A DNA stretch of 64,000 nucleotides from Prostheceraeus crozeri (GCA_907163375.1 CAJQUW010008924.1:434001-498000); one strand, 5' to 3'. Shown: positions 35,308 to 46,196, numbered from the stretch's first letter. The notes: a model not told the origin generated them from the sequence alone. Translations and numbers: made by a program.

Positions 35308-36270
35308 AGCAGGTACAGGTGTTTTCACAACGTCACTTGCAACAGTGATAGATAAATCTGTAATGTCTAATTTCAATTTGTTGTCAATAATGTCAATTTC
35401 ATTTTGTTACAATTTCAATATTCCATTTCAGTTCGTACTTCACTAATCAATTTCAGCAGTTAATCTTTCAGAATTTATTACCCATCACTTTCCTTTTTTT
35501 CTTTATTTTAATTGTTAGCACGATCTACACTTTGATAATTTTTTGGTTAGCTTATTTTCTATATTAAGTTAGGTAACAATGTGAATAATTATCTCCTTTC
35601 CCATCTGTAGTGAAATAGGTGATTGATAGCATCTTCCGTCGTATGCAGATTACCCTTGTCATATTTGTTTGCGGATTAAGGCTGGATATGATGGGACACA
35701 GACCGGTCCTCTTGAGAGATAGATTAAATTTCAAGAATAGTTAGACACCAATCGGTCCATTTATAACAAGTCTAGTTCCTTATTTCATTTTCTTCATGGA
35801 GTAGTTCCAGGTGAGACGTTGTAGGTTGATTCTAGCAAGTTCAGTACCCATACTCGTATTGTAGTTTCACATGTATTTTGTTTTATTTTTTTTTCTTTTC
35901 TTCAAAGTTCATTATAAATTTATTCATTACAGTTATATTTTGTACAGTAGGCTTAATCTTAGTATATTTTATGTAGTTGTAACTGAGATTCCTAGAGGAT
36001 GATGATTTTCATTTAAATAAGAAACGAAAATCCTTAAGTAAGAAACATGCACATGTCAAAGAAGTATATGATAAACTACATAACTACTTCCAGAGAGTGT
36101 GTGATGACAATGTTATTACGTTAGATGAGATTGAAAAATTTGATCAAATAGCTAGAGAAGCAACTAAAATTCCTGTTAAATCTCAAGACAAAGTAGACAA
36201 TGAAGCTATTTTAGAAGAAATAAGAACTTTATTAAAAACGTTAGAACAAAGTTCCATAGAACAAAAATAA
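35030..36270 (+). CDS. membrane-spanning Polinton protein starting in the TIR, split
   Basis: Start chosen at ATG 35,030 (context AAAATGG); in-frame ATGs at 34,961 and 35,006 are alternatives. The first part (to about 35,355) has a charged N-terminus, a coiled segment (KEAQLLLRLEHYDKLRKRW), and a long hydrophobic stretch of Val/Thr/Ile/Gly. Its frame then runs into non-coding-like sequence (stop at 35,443-35,445). A second part (35,983-36,270) is charged and helical: LNKKRKSLSKKHAHVKE, DNVITLDEIEKF, ending EQK. Together they resemble one conserved virus-like membrane protein. The ~600 bp between is either an intron (GTAATG at 35,360; AG near 35,997) or an insertion. The TIR boundary at 35,307 cuts through this gene. 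Confidence 0.55.
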
Positions 36271-36344
36271 GTTGTTCAGTAAAGTGTTTTTGCTCCATCT
36301 CTATGCTACCACAAAATTCAAATATTGTATTATCAAAGGAAAAA

Positions 36345-36507
36345 TATAACAAATAGAAGAATTAATAAAACAGAAAAATATAATGAAAGAGAAACATAGA
36401 CAGAATAGAATAGTGCAAGCTAATATTCAATCTGATATGCTAGAGAAAAGACGAATGGTTGAAAATGTGAAATCTAGTTATAGAAAAACTAATACAAAAA
36501 AATAAAA
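36345..36507 (+). pseudogene. partial duplicate of the next gene's start
   Basis: This stretch repeats the first ~50 codons of the gene at 36,526 (words AGAAGAATTA, TAAAACAGAAAAATAT, CAATCTGATATG). It ends in its own short frame with KRRMVENVKSSYRK then a stop. It looks like a tandem 5' duplication that has decayed. Confidence 0.7.
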
Positions 36508-36525
36508 ATATTATATTATAAAATA

Positions 36526-37469
36526 ATGAATACAAATGAGGTTAAAATAAAACAACTAGAAGAATTAGTAAAACAGAAAAATATTATGAAGAAAAAACAT
36601 AGACAATATCGAATGCTACAAGCTGGTGTTCAATCTGATATGTTAGAAAAAATGCACCTAACTGAACAAGTGAAAACTTATTTTGAGAAAACTATTGCAC
36701 CACTCAAAATTCTTGAGAAAGAACTTACAGACCATGATAAACGAATTGATATAACTGATCCAGTGCAGAAAACCATCATAGATGATTATGGTTTGTTAGA
36801 AGCAAACATAGAAAGGAAATTACCAAAATCTATGCTCTTTGAACATTCTACAATTTTTATAGGTGGAAAGCCATCTCCTAGATTTTAGGTGGAGAAGAAT
36901 TATTTATAAATACTAAAGAAACTTTAATTTTTACACCAGACAAAACAGCTTTCAGTTTAGACAGAAACTTCGTGGATTTATTAAGAGGAGCGGATTTAGA
37001 TAAATATCATACTGGTGATCTGCTGAAATATAAAACTATGTTAGATAAGGTTGGAACTGCAAAAACTCTTAAGCGTTATAAAATTTTGAATGGCTTATTA
37101 TCTAAAACGTCTAGCACCAGTAAAACAGGAACAAAGATACCAATGCCAACAGCTGCTTCTCCAGCAAGAACTGGTTATTCAACACCAATGGCTGCTTCTC
37201 CAGCAAGAACTGGTTATTCAGCACCGACGGGTTATTCAACACCAACTGGTTACCCAAAAACAGGAACAGGACTAAACGAGACAACGGTTTTCCTGCCCGA
37301 TGATCCACAAGAATTAATAGACAGATTAAAGATTTTATTAGCTGCAGCAAAAGAAGGACATAACTCTACATGTAGGTTTAACGAAATACATGTAATCTTA
37401 AAAAGACTATTAGAAAAGAAAATTATAAGTGAAAAAGACTACAAAAGCTTATCTAAATTATTTGGTTAA
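36526..37469 (+). pseudogene. Polinton protein with Pro/Thr/Tyr repeats, frameshifted
   Basis: The first frame (36,526-36,888) is Lys/Glu-rich and coiled-coil-like (KIKQLEELVKQKNIMKKKH). After a one-base shift near 36,880-36,888 the second frame runs through NFVDLLRGADLDKYHTGDL, then a tandem repeat of TAASPARTGYSTP-type units (about 37,145-37,250), and a compact C-terminal domain (DDPQELIDRLKILLAAAKEG, RLLEKKIISEKDYKSL). That C-terminal helical pair occurs in several animal Polinton proteins as I recall; the function is unknown. It stops two bases before the next start, consistent with a tight gene cluster. Confidence 0.6.
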
Positions 37470-37471
37470 AA

Positions 37472-38255
37472 ATGTCTTCGGCAGAACTAGAAAAAATTAA
37501 TAAACATTTAGAAAATTTAACCGAGATTTTGTCCTCATCAAAATTTAGTGCGACATTAAAATTTATAGCAACTACTTCCTCGCATACTTGTAATTTAGAT
37601 CATATTATTCACTTAGAACAAGACAAACATTATGAAGTAGCATTAACTAGTTTTTCAACATTTAACACTATACAAAATATTATCAAAGATGTAAATGACC
37701 GATTTAAATTTTCAAATGACAAAGGTACAACTTGGAAAGAATTAACTTTTCTTCCTGGATCTTATGAAGTTGAATCGATTTCCAATGAAATAAAAAGACA
37801 TTTAGGTATTCAATTTAAAGACAAGAAACAATTACATTTCGCAGTTGAACCAGCAGTAAATAAATTTTCTCTTACTTTAGATGAAAATCATCAAGTTGAT
37901 TTTAATCATGATAGATCATTGTCGAAATGATTGAAAAAGAAACTCTATGCACAAGGTTTTCATATCAGTGAAAATATACCTAAAATAACTGAAATATATT
38001 CAATCAACGTTCAGTGTGATATTATAGAAGGTGGTTATGTTAATGGAAAGCTAACAAATAATATCTTCAGATATCCAGCATTTACAGTTCCGATTGGTTA
38101 CAGTTCAAATGTAATCCCAAAATCATTAATATATTTTCCCGTGACACGAAAAACAATAAAATTCAATTACCATTAGAATAACAGATGACAAAGGAAAGGC
38201 AATAAATTTTGGAGGTGAAGAGATTATGATAGATCTATTATTACGAGAGGTGTAA
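37472..38255 (+). pseudogene. putative minor capsid (penton-like) protein, one stop and one shift
   Basis: ATG 37,472; about 260 residues in all. Motifs: LEQDKHYEVALTSFSTFNTI near residue 50, LPGSYEVESISNEIKRHLG, then an in-frame TGA at 37,928-37,930. The same frame continues with NIPKITEIYSINVQCDIIEG, VPIGYSSNVIPKSLIYFPV up to 38,176. A one-base shift near 38,165 leads to ITDDKGKAINFGGEE and a stop at 38,253-38,255. The beta-rich pattern and position beside the ATPase fit the conserved Polinton protein proposed as minor capsid/penton. I am unsure of the structural assignment. Confidence 0.5.
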
Positions 38256-38275
38256 TTAAAAATATTGACTTAAAA

Positions 38276-39058
38276 ATGAGTGAAAACACTTCTGTAAAAT
38301 CTCCACTAAACAAGAAAGTGAAATTCATTCATCATCATAACTTGTCAAATAAAGTTTTATCAGTTATCTGTGGAAGATCAGGTTGTGGGAAAACGCATCT
38401 ATTATTTAAAATTCTCACGACACCCAACTTTTTGGATTACAACAATTTTATCATTTATACAACAACAGCAGAACAACCTATTTATCAATTTTTGAAATAT
38501 GGTTTTGAAAATAATCTTACAAAATCAGCTATAGCTTCACTGTTTGAAGAATATGAAAAATCGGAGTATGAAGAAGAAATAAGTTCGTGGTGTGAAGAAG
38601 CAGCAAAAAATAATCAATTAGTTGAAGCCAATAAAAATAAGTATATAAAGATACAATTAATAGATGATAGTGGTAATATGCAAGATCCTAGTAAACTAAA
38701 TAAAACGAAAAAACATTGTGTTGTGTTTGATGATTGTGTTGATAACAGAGATCAGGCAGTTCAGAGAAATTATTTTGCAAGAGGACGACACAATAGCTGT
38801 AGTGTCTTTTATTTGACACAAAGTTCATGTATGTATTCACTAGATGGCAGCGTTATTAGAAAGAATGCTAATATTTTTATGCTTTTCGAAATCAATCCAA
38901 GAAACCTAAGTGATTTGTTAAGAGACTTATGTATAAGCGATAAAGAGGAGTTTAAACAATCTTGCCGTAATGCTTGGTCAAACGACTATGGATTTATCAC
39001 AATTAATATTGATAAAAAAGTACATGATAGAGTTATAGAAGATTTGTTCACTGACTAG
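38276..39058 (+). CDS. ATP: A32/FtsK-HerA-type genome-packaging ATPase (ATPase 1)
   Basis: Intact, 260 residues from ATG 38,276. Walker A is GRSGCGKT (33-40), Walker B CVVFDD (148-153), followed by FARGRHNSCSVFYLTQS (168-183), the sensor region found in A32-type packaging ATPases of Polintons, poxviruses and related double-jelly-roll viruses. The C-terminal part (INPRNLSDLLRDL) is typical. It is expected to pump DNA into capsids. There is no membrane segment, in contrast to the second ATPase at 43-44 kb. One of the few unbroken genes in the element. Confidence 0.9.
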   Translation: MSENTSVKSPLNKKVKFIHHHNLSNKVLSVICGRSGCGKTHLLFKILTTPNFLDYNNFIIYTTTAEQPIYQFLKYGFENNLTKSAIASLFEEYEKSEYEEEISSWCEEAAKNNQLVEANKNKYIKIQLIDDSGNMQDPSKLNKTKKHCVVFDDCVDNRDQAVQRNYFARGRHNSCSVFYLTQSSCMYSLDGSVIRKNANIFMLFEINPRNLSDLLRDLCISDKEEFKQSCRNAWSNDYGFITINIDKKVHDRVIEDLFTD

Positions 39059-39141
39059 CCTTCGGCTGGAGGGACCCTCTATGGGAAGGGGGATTTCTTG
39101 GCTTTGCCCCGACTGAAACTCTGAAACGAACATCTAGTGTA
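39059..39141. terminator. convergent intergenic gap between ATPase 1 and polymerase
   Basis: 83 bp between two genes that run toward each other. It holds a small fold-back (TAGCCTTCGGCTGG) and GGGACCCTCTATGGGAAGGGGG. It may hold both transcript ends; no AATAAA is seen. Confidence 0.35.
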
Positions 39142-42100
39142 TTATAATTCCTCTTCCCAGTCTTCATTATCAGTGTATTCAATTATATTACATTCTTTTT
39201 TTATTCGTTGAAATATTGCGTCTTGAACATCTTCTCCGTTATAAGGTAGCATAATATCATTTGCATCAGGTGTTTGACGTTTAAGAATATTTATTTTACC
39301 AGTGAATCTTTTTTCTTCAGTGTTATTATATTTATCAGGAATACTAATACCAGTTTCTAAAGATGTTTTCCATGGTTTATTAACAATTGTTGTCAATGTT
39401 TCGCCATGGTATAATTGTATAAAATTTTCTACTTTTACTTTAGTTTTTGTATAACCCTTAAATGTTTTCTTTTCACCAAGTCTCCCTTGTTCATCTACAG
39501 TAATAATATATTTTATTTTGGGAGCAATAAACAATCCATATATAATTCCACCAGTACCATAATCATTTTCCCTTGACATAATTCCCCACCAACATATCCA
39601 GCAGCATCTAATTTATTGAAGAGTTCATTGGAAATGTACATGGAATCAGTATCTGTATAATGTATGTGTTTTTCTTTAAAACCATTAATTTCTAAAAAAA
39701 GTTGTTCATGATTCGTCTCGAGTGAGCAAGAAAAATAGAACCTAAATGTGACGGCATGAATGGTGTCTTTTCAGTGTCTGTAATATTAGCTTTAAGAAAT
39801 TCATCATCTTCCATTTCTACTTTCACTAAGAATTGTTCATCATTTACTTTTTCAAAATCTTTTACTTCTTGGGTGAAATTTTTTCTCAATGTATTCTCAT
39901 TCCATAAATGATATTTAGTGGTTATGTCTTTTTGTACAGTTTTTCCATATAGTGAATTCATTAATAATTTAATTAACTCATCCCCTACAGTGTTTCCTTC
40001 TATTTTATATTTTTCCTTAAATTGAAGAGCTTCTCAATGTATTTTTGAAATGGTGAAACGTGATAATTTTCTTCATAGATTATACCATCTGTAATAGATA
40101 ATATTTTTCCACCACATCTAACAATTTCCTGTATGTCTACAGAAGTTAATACATCATAACTCATTCCATTCCTAAACCTTATTATTTCTTGATCGCAATT
40201 GTTTTCATTCTTTACCTTATCTTTCGAAGGAACTGGTTGGAAAAACATATCATCAGGATAATGAAACACAACTGTGAATATTCCAGTTTTAGGACGAAAT
40301 GATTGAGTGTTGAATTGATATAATACTGCTTTTTCTTCTTCTTGTCTAAATTTTCTAGCTGATTCAGCTTTAGGATATTCCGAATGTTCGTCATACATAG
40401 CTGATGGATATAAAAATGTTGCATCAAAAGCCATTAGAAATTCAATTTTTTGTTCGAGTAGTTTATGTTCAATTTCTTTACAAAGAGCATTCTTGTCTTG
40501 CAACTGATTATACTGCTTCATTAAATTTATTAAATTATTACCAGGAGAGTGCGTCTCACCGTATAAATACCTCTGTAATATTGGTACCAAGATGTTACAA
40601 AATGGAGATATGTATTTTCTTATATTTGCTGAAACTCTTCCACCTTTAACTGATTTTCTAATATAATTTCTAGCCCATAAATCTATATGAGAATGAATAT
40701 TTATATTGTCATTTTGTACGCTTTTCATCCAACCGTTAAATGTTAAAGCGGAGGATGTTAAATTAGTAGTTATATCTTCACCAATTAATTCTTGCATTAC
40801 TTGATTATACTTGTAGATACAAAATGCTAATGAAAGAACATCGTTAATTAAATACGGTTTCCACTCATGTTCTTTTTCTTGATAATTGTCATGTGTAATT
40901 TTGCCAATTTCATAATTTAATTCACACATATTGGTAGGGGTTTTAAAATTCTCGCACCATTTGGAAATACTCGTTTTCACGTGTTGATAGCTACATTTCA
41001 TCACAATAGTTTGTAAAGGTCTGCTTGACGACTTTTGCCTCGATGGAGTTTTCATGTTGCTTTTTGTAGCGTCACATTGTTGCTTAGCTCTAGAGGAACG
41101 TTGAATGTACTTACTAACACTTTCAGTTGTATAAGGATTTTGTAAAGAAGCAGTGAGTATTCCTCTTGATGTTTCAAGCGGTGGTTTAGTTAATTTAAAA
41201 TTAGATTTTGTCGGAAAATATGCATCGAATCCTGATGAATTGTGCGCTATTAAAGCTACTTTCGAATGATTAAAAGATCCAAGGTTTTTGAAAAATTGAT
41301 GTATCGGACATGCGTCCTCTGGGTTTGCGCCGATTAGACATTCACCTGGTTTCCTAATAAAGATTTTCACACTACGTTGAAGTTTGTTAAGTTCTTGCTC
41401 AGTTAAGTTATTATATTCACTTATCTGTTTATTAAGTTCTTTAATTTCCGCTGGATCTTGACTCCTTTTTATTTTAATCATATCGCGTAACAATCGTGCG
41501 TCTACTTCTTCCAATTTTCGCTTCGGCAAGCAACACATGAATTTATTGAAATTGATAGCACCTAAAGCATAAGGAATGGGATGAGCTGGTGGACAACGAG
41601 GATCTGGATAAGTTTCAAGATCCCATATAAATCTTGAACTATAGTCAATTGGTTTCTTTGTTATGGTTTTATACGGAAGCGTTGTTAGATTTTTATCAGT
41701 AACAGTTTTATATATTGGTTTGAAATTATTTTCAATTTCTCTAATAGCTTCTGCTTTGTAGAACTTATTTATTAAACAGTAGTGTCCTATTGATGAACCT
41801 TCGTGAGAATAATTGTAATAAACGTAATTATGCGACGTTGTAATACCTCTAGGATTTAAATGACGATCAATGGGGATGTAATACTGAACACATTCTCCAA
41901 AGTATTTATTGAATTAACAAAATTTGCAGTTTGACACTACTCCTGTTCTAGATGTAGCTTTCTCTTTATATAAAAAGTCATTAAACATCTCGAACATAAT
42001 CTTAGCTTGTTCTTGATTGAACCCACATAAGGCGTTGTAACATTTTATAAAGCAGAAATCTTCAGAAGGAATGTAGCAATATTGACCGGTGTATTCTTTG

Positions 42101-42591
42101 ATTCTATATTTCATGTTAATACCAGCGCCTCTGTGTGATCCTTGTACTAGCTTCATTCCAAAATCTTCATATTTGAGACTACCTGTAAAAACCCATTCAT
42201 TAGTATCTGATTTGTGATCTAGATTACGAAGCCATGTTTCAAATGAATTTTTATTATAAAATGTAGCGTAAAAATTTGGTATTGTGGTTCCATCTTCTTT
42301 GTTTATTACACCAAATAAATTTAAAACTTTCCCATTTCTTAAAAGATCACGTATATCATTTACTACATTAGCAAAAAGTTCATTTTCATACGTTATTTTG
42401 TTCGGATTAAACAGATTCAATAGATCATTACCAAGTCTATAATCAGAGAATATGTCAGTTTCTACTGTTTCCTTTGTTCTACGTTTCTGTTTTTTAATAC
42501 GTTTACTACGTTTAATTTGTGCATCAAATTCATCAATTTGCTTCTTGATGAGTTCATCAATCGCATGTTCTGGTCCTTTAACATTTTCCAT
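39142..42591 (-). pseudogene. PolB: protein-primed family B DNA polymerase, broken
   Basis: About 1,150 codons from ATG 42,591 to the stop at 39,142. The N-terminal part (42,591-41,914) is charged with FCFIKCYNALCG. An in-frame TAA (41,914-41,916) interrupts it; the same frame continues to 40,000 through Exo I (FIWDLETYPDP), Exo II (AHNSSGFDAYF), Exo III (YLINDVLSLAF), and palm motif A (DATFLYPSAM). A shift near 40,003-40,015 leads to motif B (MNSLYGK, 39,961); a shift in an A-run at 39,694-39,700 leads to motif C (YTDTDS, about 39,645); another near 39,566-39,572 leads to the thumb. All catalytic motifs are present, but four breaks prevent a single product as read. This family replicates linear genomes from a terminal protein primer. 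Confidence 0.9.
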
Positions 42592-42621
42592 TATTTACTT
42601 TTTTAATAAAAAATTTATGTT

Positions 42622-42980
42622 TTACTTTTTAATAAAAAAATTTATGTTTTTCACATATACAGGAATATTTAGTTGATGTAATGTTTCTAAATCATAAACA
42701 GTTAAATGTTCTTTAGTAATCAGCCACCATAAATTATTATATGCTAGAAATACTCTGAAACTTCGTAGACAAAGAGGGAAGTCTTTTGTTTTCGTGTAAC
42801 TTCTTATACCGTGTTTTATTTTATAGTCTTTCACGAATTGCCTATATTTACGATGGTCATAAAATTTAACTTCATGTTTCGGGGTGAGAGGCTTTGTAGG
42901 ATGACGATAATTTTTAAAACTGGTACGTGTTCTATTTTATAGGCATTTGTCTTCTGAGTTTCACTCACCTCATTAATCAT
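42622..42980 (-). CDS. small unidentified Polinton protein, frameshifted
   Basis: From a possible ATG at 42,980 a short frame leads into a second frame (about 42,920 to 42,622) with HEVKFYDHRKYRQFV, LRSFRVFLAYNNLWWL, ending NINFFIKK. One shift near 42,925. The second part is basic and aromatic-rich with no known motif. It lies between PolB and ATPase 2 on the same strand, within about 30 bases of PolB. Confidence 0.45.
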
Positions 42981-42995
42981 TTTTTAAAACAAAAA

Positions 42996-44211
42996 TCACA
43001 TTTTATGTACATCATCTATTATTGAACGCATGGCACTTAATGTATTTTTAGCATCAGAGACTAACGGTTGTACATTTTTCAGTAAATCACGGAAATCATT
43101 AATACCAGTTCTAATAACATCTAGTGTATCCCTATTTTCTAATCGTTTGGGAGTTGCTATTTGTAGTACATTATTTAAATAATGATCGAAATAGAAATAA
43201 AAAGTTTCAGGTATAATCGTTAATGGCTCAAGTGATTCGTTTTCAAAGAAGATAGTTATTTCTTCTATGTTATGTGGGGCTAGATTCTTAGTTCCTGCAT
43301 AGAGACTAATGTCAAAGTCTGATGAATTGCTATATAAGTCATGTGCAGTATCCAATAGAACATTTAGATCTTCATCATACACTTGCATTTGATTCAGAAT
43401 GGTATCAACACGTATTATACCGTATTTTACATGTGTATACTTTGATAAATGTAAAGTTAGTTTATAATTTTTCTTAATGTCCTCAAAGAATGCAGTATTA
43501 TTTTGTGTGGTTGTATAAAAAGTTTCTATGTTTTCTCTAATCTTATTGTCTACATCACAAGCTTTATGAGCTAATACTATTATTTGTATATTATGGTGAC
43601 GACCTTTTACGAAGATCTCAGATATGTTCTTTTGTTTAACTAAACTAGCTACATCATCTAATACTAGTAAAGATTTTTGTGGATATGTTCCAGCAAAAGT
43701 TTCCATATCTTCTAACATACATAAATCATGTTCGTTATAAACATTAGAAAACTCTGGCCATTCATCTTCCTGTAGGCAAAAAAACATGCACGTTAGTTTC
43801 ATTAGGATAATATTCATTGATATACTTTATAAGAAATGTCGTCTTTCCACTTGCAGTCTTTCCATAAACTATAAAATGTAAGTTCTCTTGGGTAGTACGT
43901 CCTTTCTGTTTATTCATTTGACGTCCAGGTGATTTCCAACCTTTAAAAGTTTTAGTTTGATCTTTATAGAACTCAACCTTCATTTGTTCTGGAGTTAGTA
44001 AGAAACCTAACCAATTTACAAATCTATAAGTAAGATAAATAAGAACACATATGATAATAATTTTAACACAATGAAATTTTAGAAACCCAAAGAATCTTCC
44101 AAGATCTGATTCTTCTGAAAATAAAGATCTTTCTTCAGATGGATGGTACTGATTGGTTACAGGTTGTGCATTAGGTATAACAGTATACGCGTTTACCGGT
44201 GGATTTTCCAT
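42996..44211 (-). pseudogene. second A32-like ATPase, membrane-anchored (ATPase 2)
   Basis: The first frame (44,211-43,762) has a 49-residue soluble head with several Pro, a transmembrane helix (about residues 50-72, IIIICVLIYL), then Walker A GKTASGKT (117-124). A T-run on this strand (A-run at 43,778-43,784) shifts the frame by one base. The second frame (to 42,996) has EDEWPEF, Walker B LLVLDD (50-55), KGRHHNIQIIVLAHKA (71-86), and a long C-terminal half without known motif. The Walker B/GRHH layout marks it as FtsK-HerA related, but it shares little with ATPase 1. A membrane-anchored packaging or DNA-transfer motor, or an egress motor as in filamentous viruses, are possible roles (inference). 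Confidence 0.75.
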
Positions 44212-44220
44212 TTTCTTAAA

Positions 44221-44385
44221 GTGAGAAAAGTACTTCGGACACCGTGCACCTCTCCACTCCTTTGAGTGATTAATGCCTCTCTAGGAGCTCTAGAGCCGCA
44301 CGGACTCCCGCGTCCGGGGCCCAAAACGAAGCCGTACCCACTCACCTGGGCGTATGGAGGGCTCTAAACTACCACAGACACAAAG
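44221..44385. other. GC-rich segment inside the AT-rich element
   Basis: About 165 bp with GGAGCTCTAGAGCC palindrome, CCCGCGTCCGGGGCCC and CACTCACCTGGGCG, in sharp compositional contrast to its neighbours. It may be a foreign insertion or a regulatory region upstream of ATPase 2 (minus-strand start at 44,211). No RNA gene recognised. Confidence 0.4.
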
Positions 44386-44405
44386 TTACTTTCCCCCACC
44401 CAAAG

Positions 44406-45243
44406 TTACTTTCCCACACAAGTGGCTGAATGTCGTTGGTAGCTTTTCTTCAATAAAACTTTGTAACAGTTGGACCATCTCACTTGTACCTTTAGACAAT
44501 CTTTACATTGGTACTTACTTTCATAAAATTCCGATTTAGGTTTTAAAGTTTCACAATTAGTGCATTTTCGTGTGTTAACAGAACATGAGTTATAATGATT
44601 GGAAAACCCCTGACTAGTGAAAAATTTGTTAGAACATGTACATTGTCTATCTTTTTTTTAGGGAGTGGCGGTAATTGGCATGTCCGTAGGTGACGGGCAA
44701 AATTCTTAGACGTTATACTTTTTCCACAGTCATTACATGTTTTTTTTTCTTTTTTGCTTGTGTTACCTTTTGTTGTACTGGTTGTATCTGTTGGGCTTGG
44801 TGTACTGCCTGTACTTGTACTGGGTGTACTTGCACCGGCTGTTCATGTACTGGCCGTACTTGTTGTACTGGCTGTTCATGTACTGGGTGTACTGAGTGTA
44901 GTGGCTGTACTGGCTGTACTGGGTGTAGTGACTGTAGTGGCTGTTCATGTACTGGGTGTACTGAGTGTACTGGTTGTACTGACTTTACTGAGTGTACTTG
45001 CTGCACTGTCGCATGAACTACTGTCATATGTTTATTTAATAATGCTTAATTACGAAAAGATAAATTACAGATTTCGCATAGAACCTTGGTTCCGCCAACT
45101 TTGTTGGATAGAAGCTTGGTTCCGTTTACTGCATCTTCGATGCTGAGACGTGAAGCGTCGACTTTGTTGGGTAACATATTTTTTAGCAGAAAAAATAATC
45201 TAGAAAAAATGATGTTAACAAATGTTGGCGGGTGTGCTTGCAT
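44406..45243 (-). pseudogene. zinc-finger protein with VHPVHEQP repeats, broken
   Basis: Minus-strand order: 45,243-45,046, ending in CEIC, where an in-frame TAA (45,046-45,048) falls inside what would otherwise be a C2H2 finger (CEIC, 12 positions, H-x4-H). The frame continues into 30 or so copies of a PVH/PVQ-type unit (45,027-44,790), then a Lys run. After shifts in A-runs near 44,750 and 44,655, further fingers follow: NDCGKS...HLRTC, a Cys-rich segment, and KCTNCETL...CKDCL near the end at 44,406. A repeat-linked multi-finger DNA- or RNA-binding protein is the best reading. The function in the element is unknown. Confidence 0.6.
44760..45010. repeat. 9-10-bp-periodic tandem repeat
   Basis: On the plus strand, units such as GTACTGGGT, GTACTGGCT and GTTCATGTACTGG repeat about 27 times. 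Two frames are open throughout: the minus-strand one gives VHPVHEQPVQ repeats, the plus-strand one CTGCTCTGC. The minus-strand reading fits the flanking zinc-finger frames better. Confidence 0.85.
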
Positions 45244-45286
45244 TCCGAATAATCAATAATCAGAAATAGAACTAGACAACTATATA

Positions 45287-45923
45287 ATGAAAACTGGAGA
45301 CGTTTTAACAGGACCGTTACATCTTTCTATTCTTCCACAACAAAATACTGAGTTAGCAAATAAAGAATATGTTGATAAACAGTTCGATAGAATTGTGGCA
45401 CTGCTGTCCCCAATAATGAAAGAAACCAAGCTTCTAAAGCAGAATGATGAAAGACTGCGAGAAAAGCTAACAGACCTAAGTAGCAAACATGAAAATATTG
45501 AAGCAGATATATCAAAACTTCATAAAAAAACAGAACATTCAAAACTTGTAATCCTGTTATCACTAAATTAAAAGTCTGCCATTGCAAAGAATACAAATCA
45601 AAAATAAACAACTGAAAGAAGAGTTAGAAAAAGTTAGCGAAAAGAATCGAAAATTATTACAACACTTACAACAGCTGCAATCCACATTCCAAAAAAGTGT
45701 TGATGAATTAAGTAGCCGAATCACACAACAAGCAAAGCACATGAACAGAATGATAAATGAAGTTAAAGCACTTAAACAAAAGGTTAGTGAATTGAAGACC
45801 CTTAAAACGAATTTAGAACATGAAGTAAAGAAAAATTCTAAAGGAAATAAGGAACAGTTGAATGCTATTAAAGTTCAATTGAATGCTCTTAAAACAGAAG
45901 TAAAGAAAAGTGAAAAAAATTAG
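45287..45923 (+). pseudogene. fibre-like trimeric coiled-coil protein, frameshifted
   Basis: ATG 45,287. The start MKTGDVLTGPLHL...NKEYVDKQFD (residues 1-33) is the GD-x-TG-x-L...A/L-N-KxYVD pattern that begins many phage tail fibres and adenovirus-type fibre-like proteins. The next 60 residues are a Lys/Glu heptad coil. A shift lies near 45,560-45,580, after which a second frame (to 45,923) is pure coiled coil (ELEKVSEKNRKLLQHLQQL, VKALKQKVSEL). No knob domain is visible. A receptor-binding or virion-surface spike is inferred from the motif. The next open gene begins 270 bp later. Confidence 0.55.
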
Positions 45924-46045
45924 AAGTAAATGAAAAAGAAATTAAGGTACATCACACGCTGCTTGACGCAATAGATAAAGTGCACAGAAAATAAATAAAG
46001 TTATCACAAAGTTGTTATCCATTCACACACGTAAATCTTAATCAG

Positions 46046-46160
46046 ACATTGTTCAGAGGCTTTAGCCGACCACTTTGTCCAGGTTACTAACCTATAGAAC
46101 CTTGTTCAGAGGCTTTAGCCGACCACATTGTTCAGAGGCTTTAGCCTATCACAAACGTAA
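46046..46160. repeat. three direct copies of TTCAGAGGCTTTAGCC
   Basis: The word occurs at about 46,050, 46,095 and 46,128 with surrounding similarity (CCGACCAC; TTGT). It lies in the gap upstream of the gene at 46,197. It could be a protein-binding array or residual duplications. Confidence 0.7.
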
Positions 46161-46196
46161 ATATTATTCCCCTAAAGTCAAATTTAAGCTTAGAAA

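Noticed and set aside
39694..39700. Programmed -1 frameshifting at the T-run (minus strand) in PolB
   Set aside because: The run could in principle be slippery, but the gene has three other breaks, so decay or read error is more likely.
44690..45016. Plus-strand Cys-rich CTGC-type protein in the repeat
   Set aside because: The minus-strand frame links to zinc fingers at both ends, while the plus frame has no plausible start domain or neighbours. It is most likely a shadow of the repeat.
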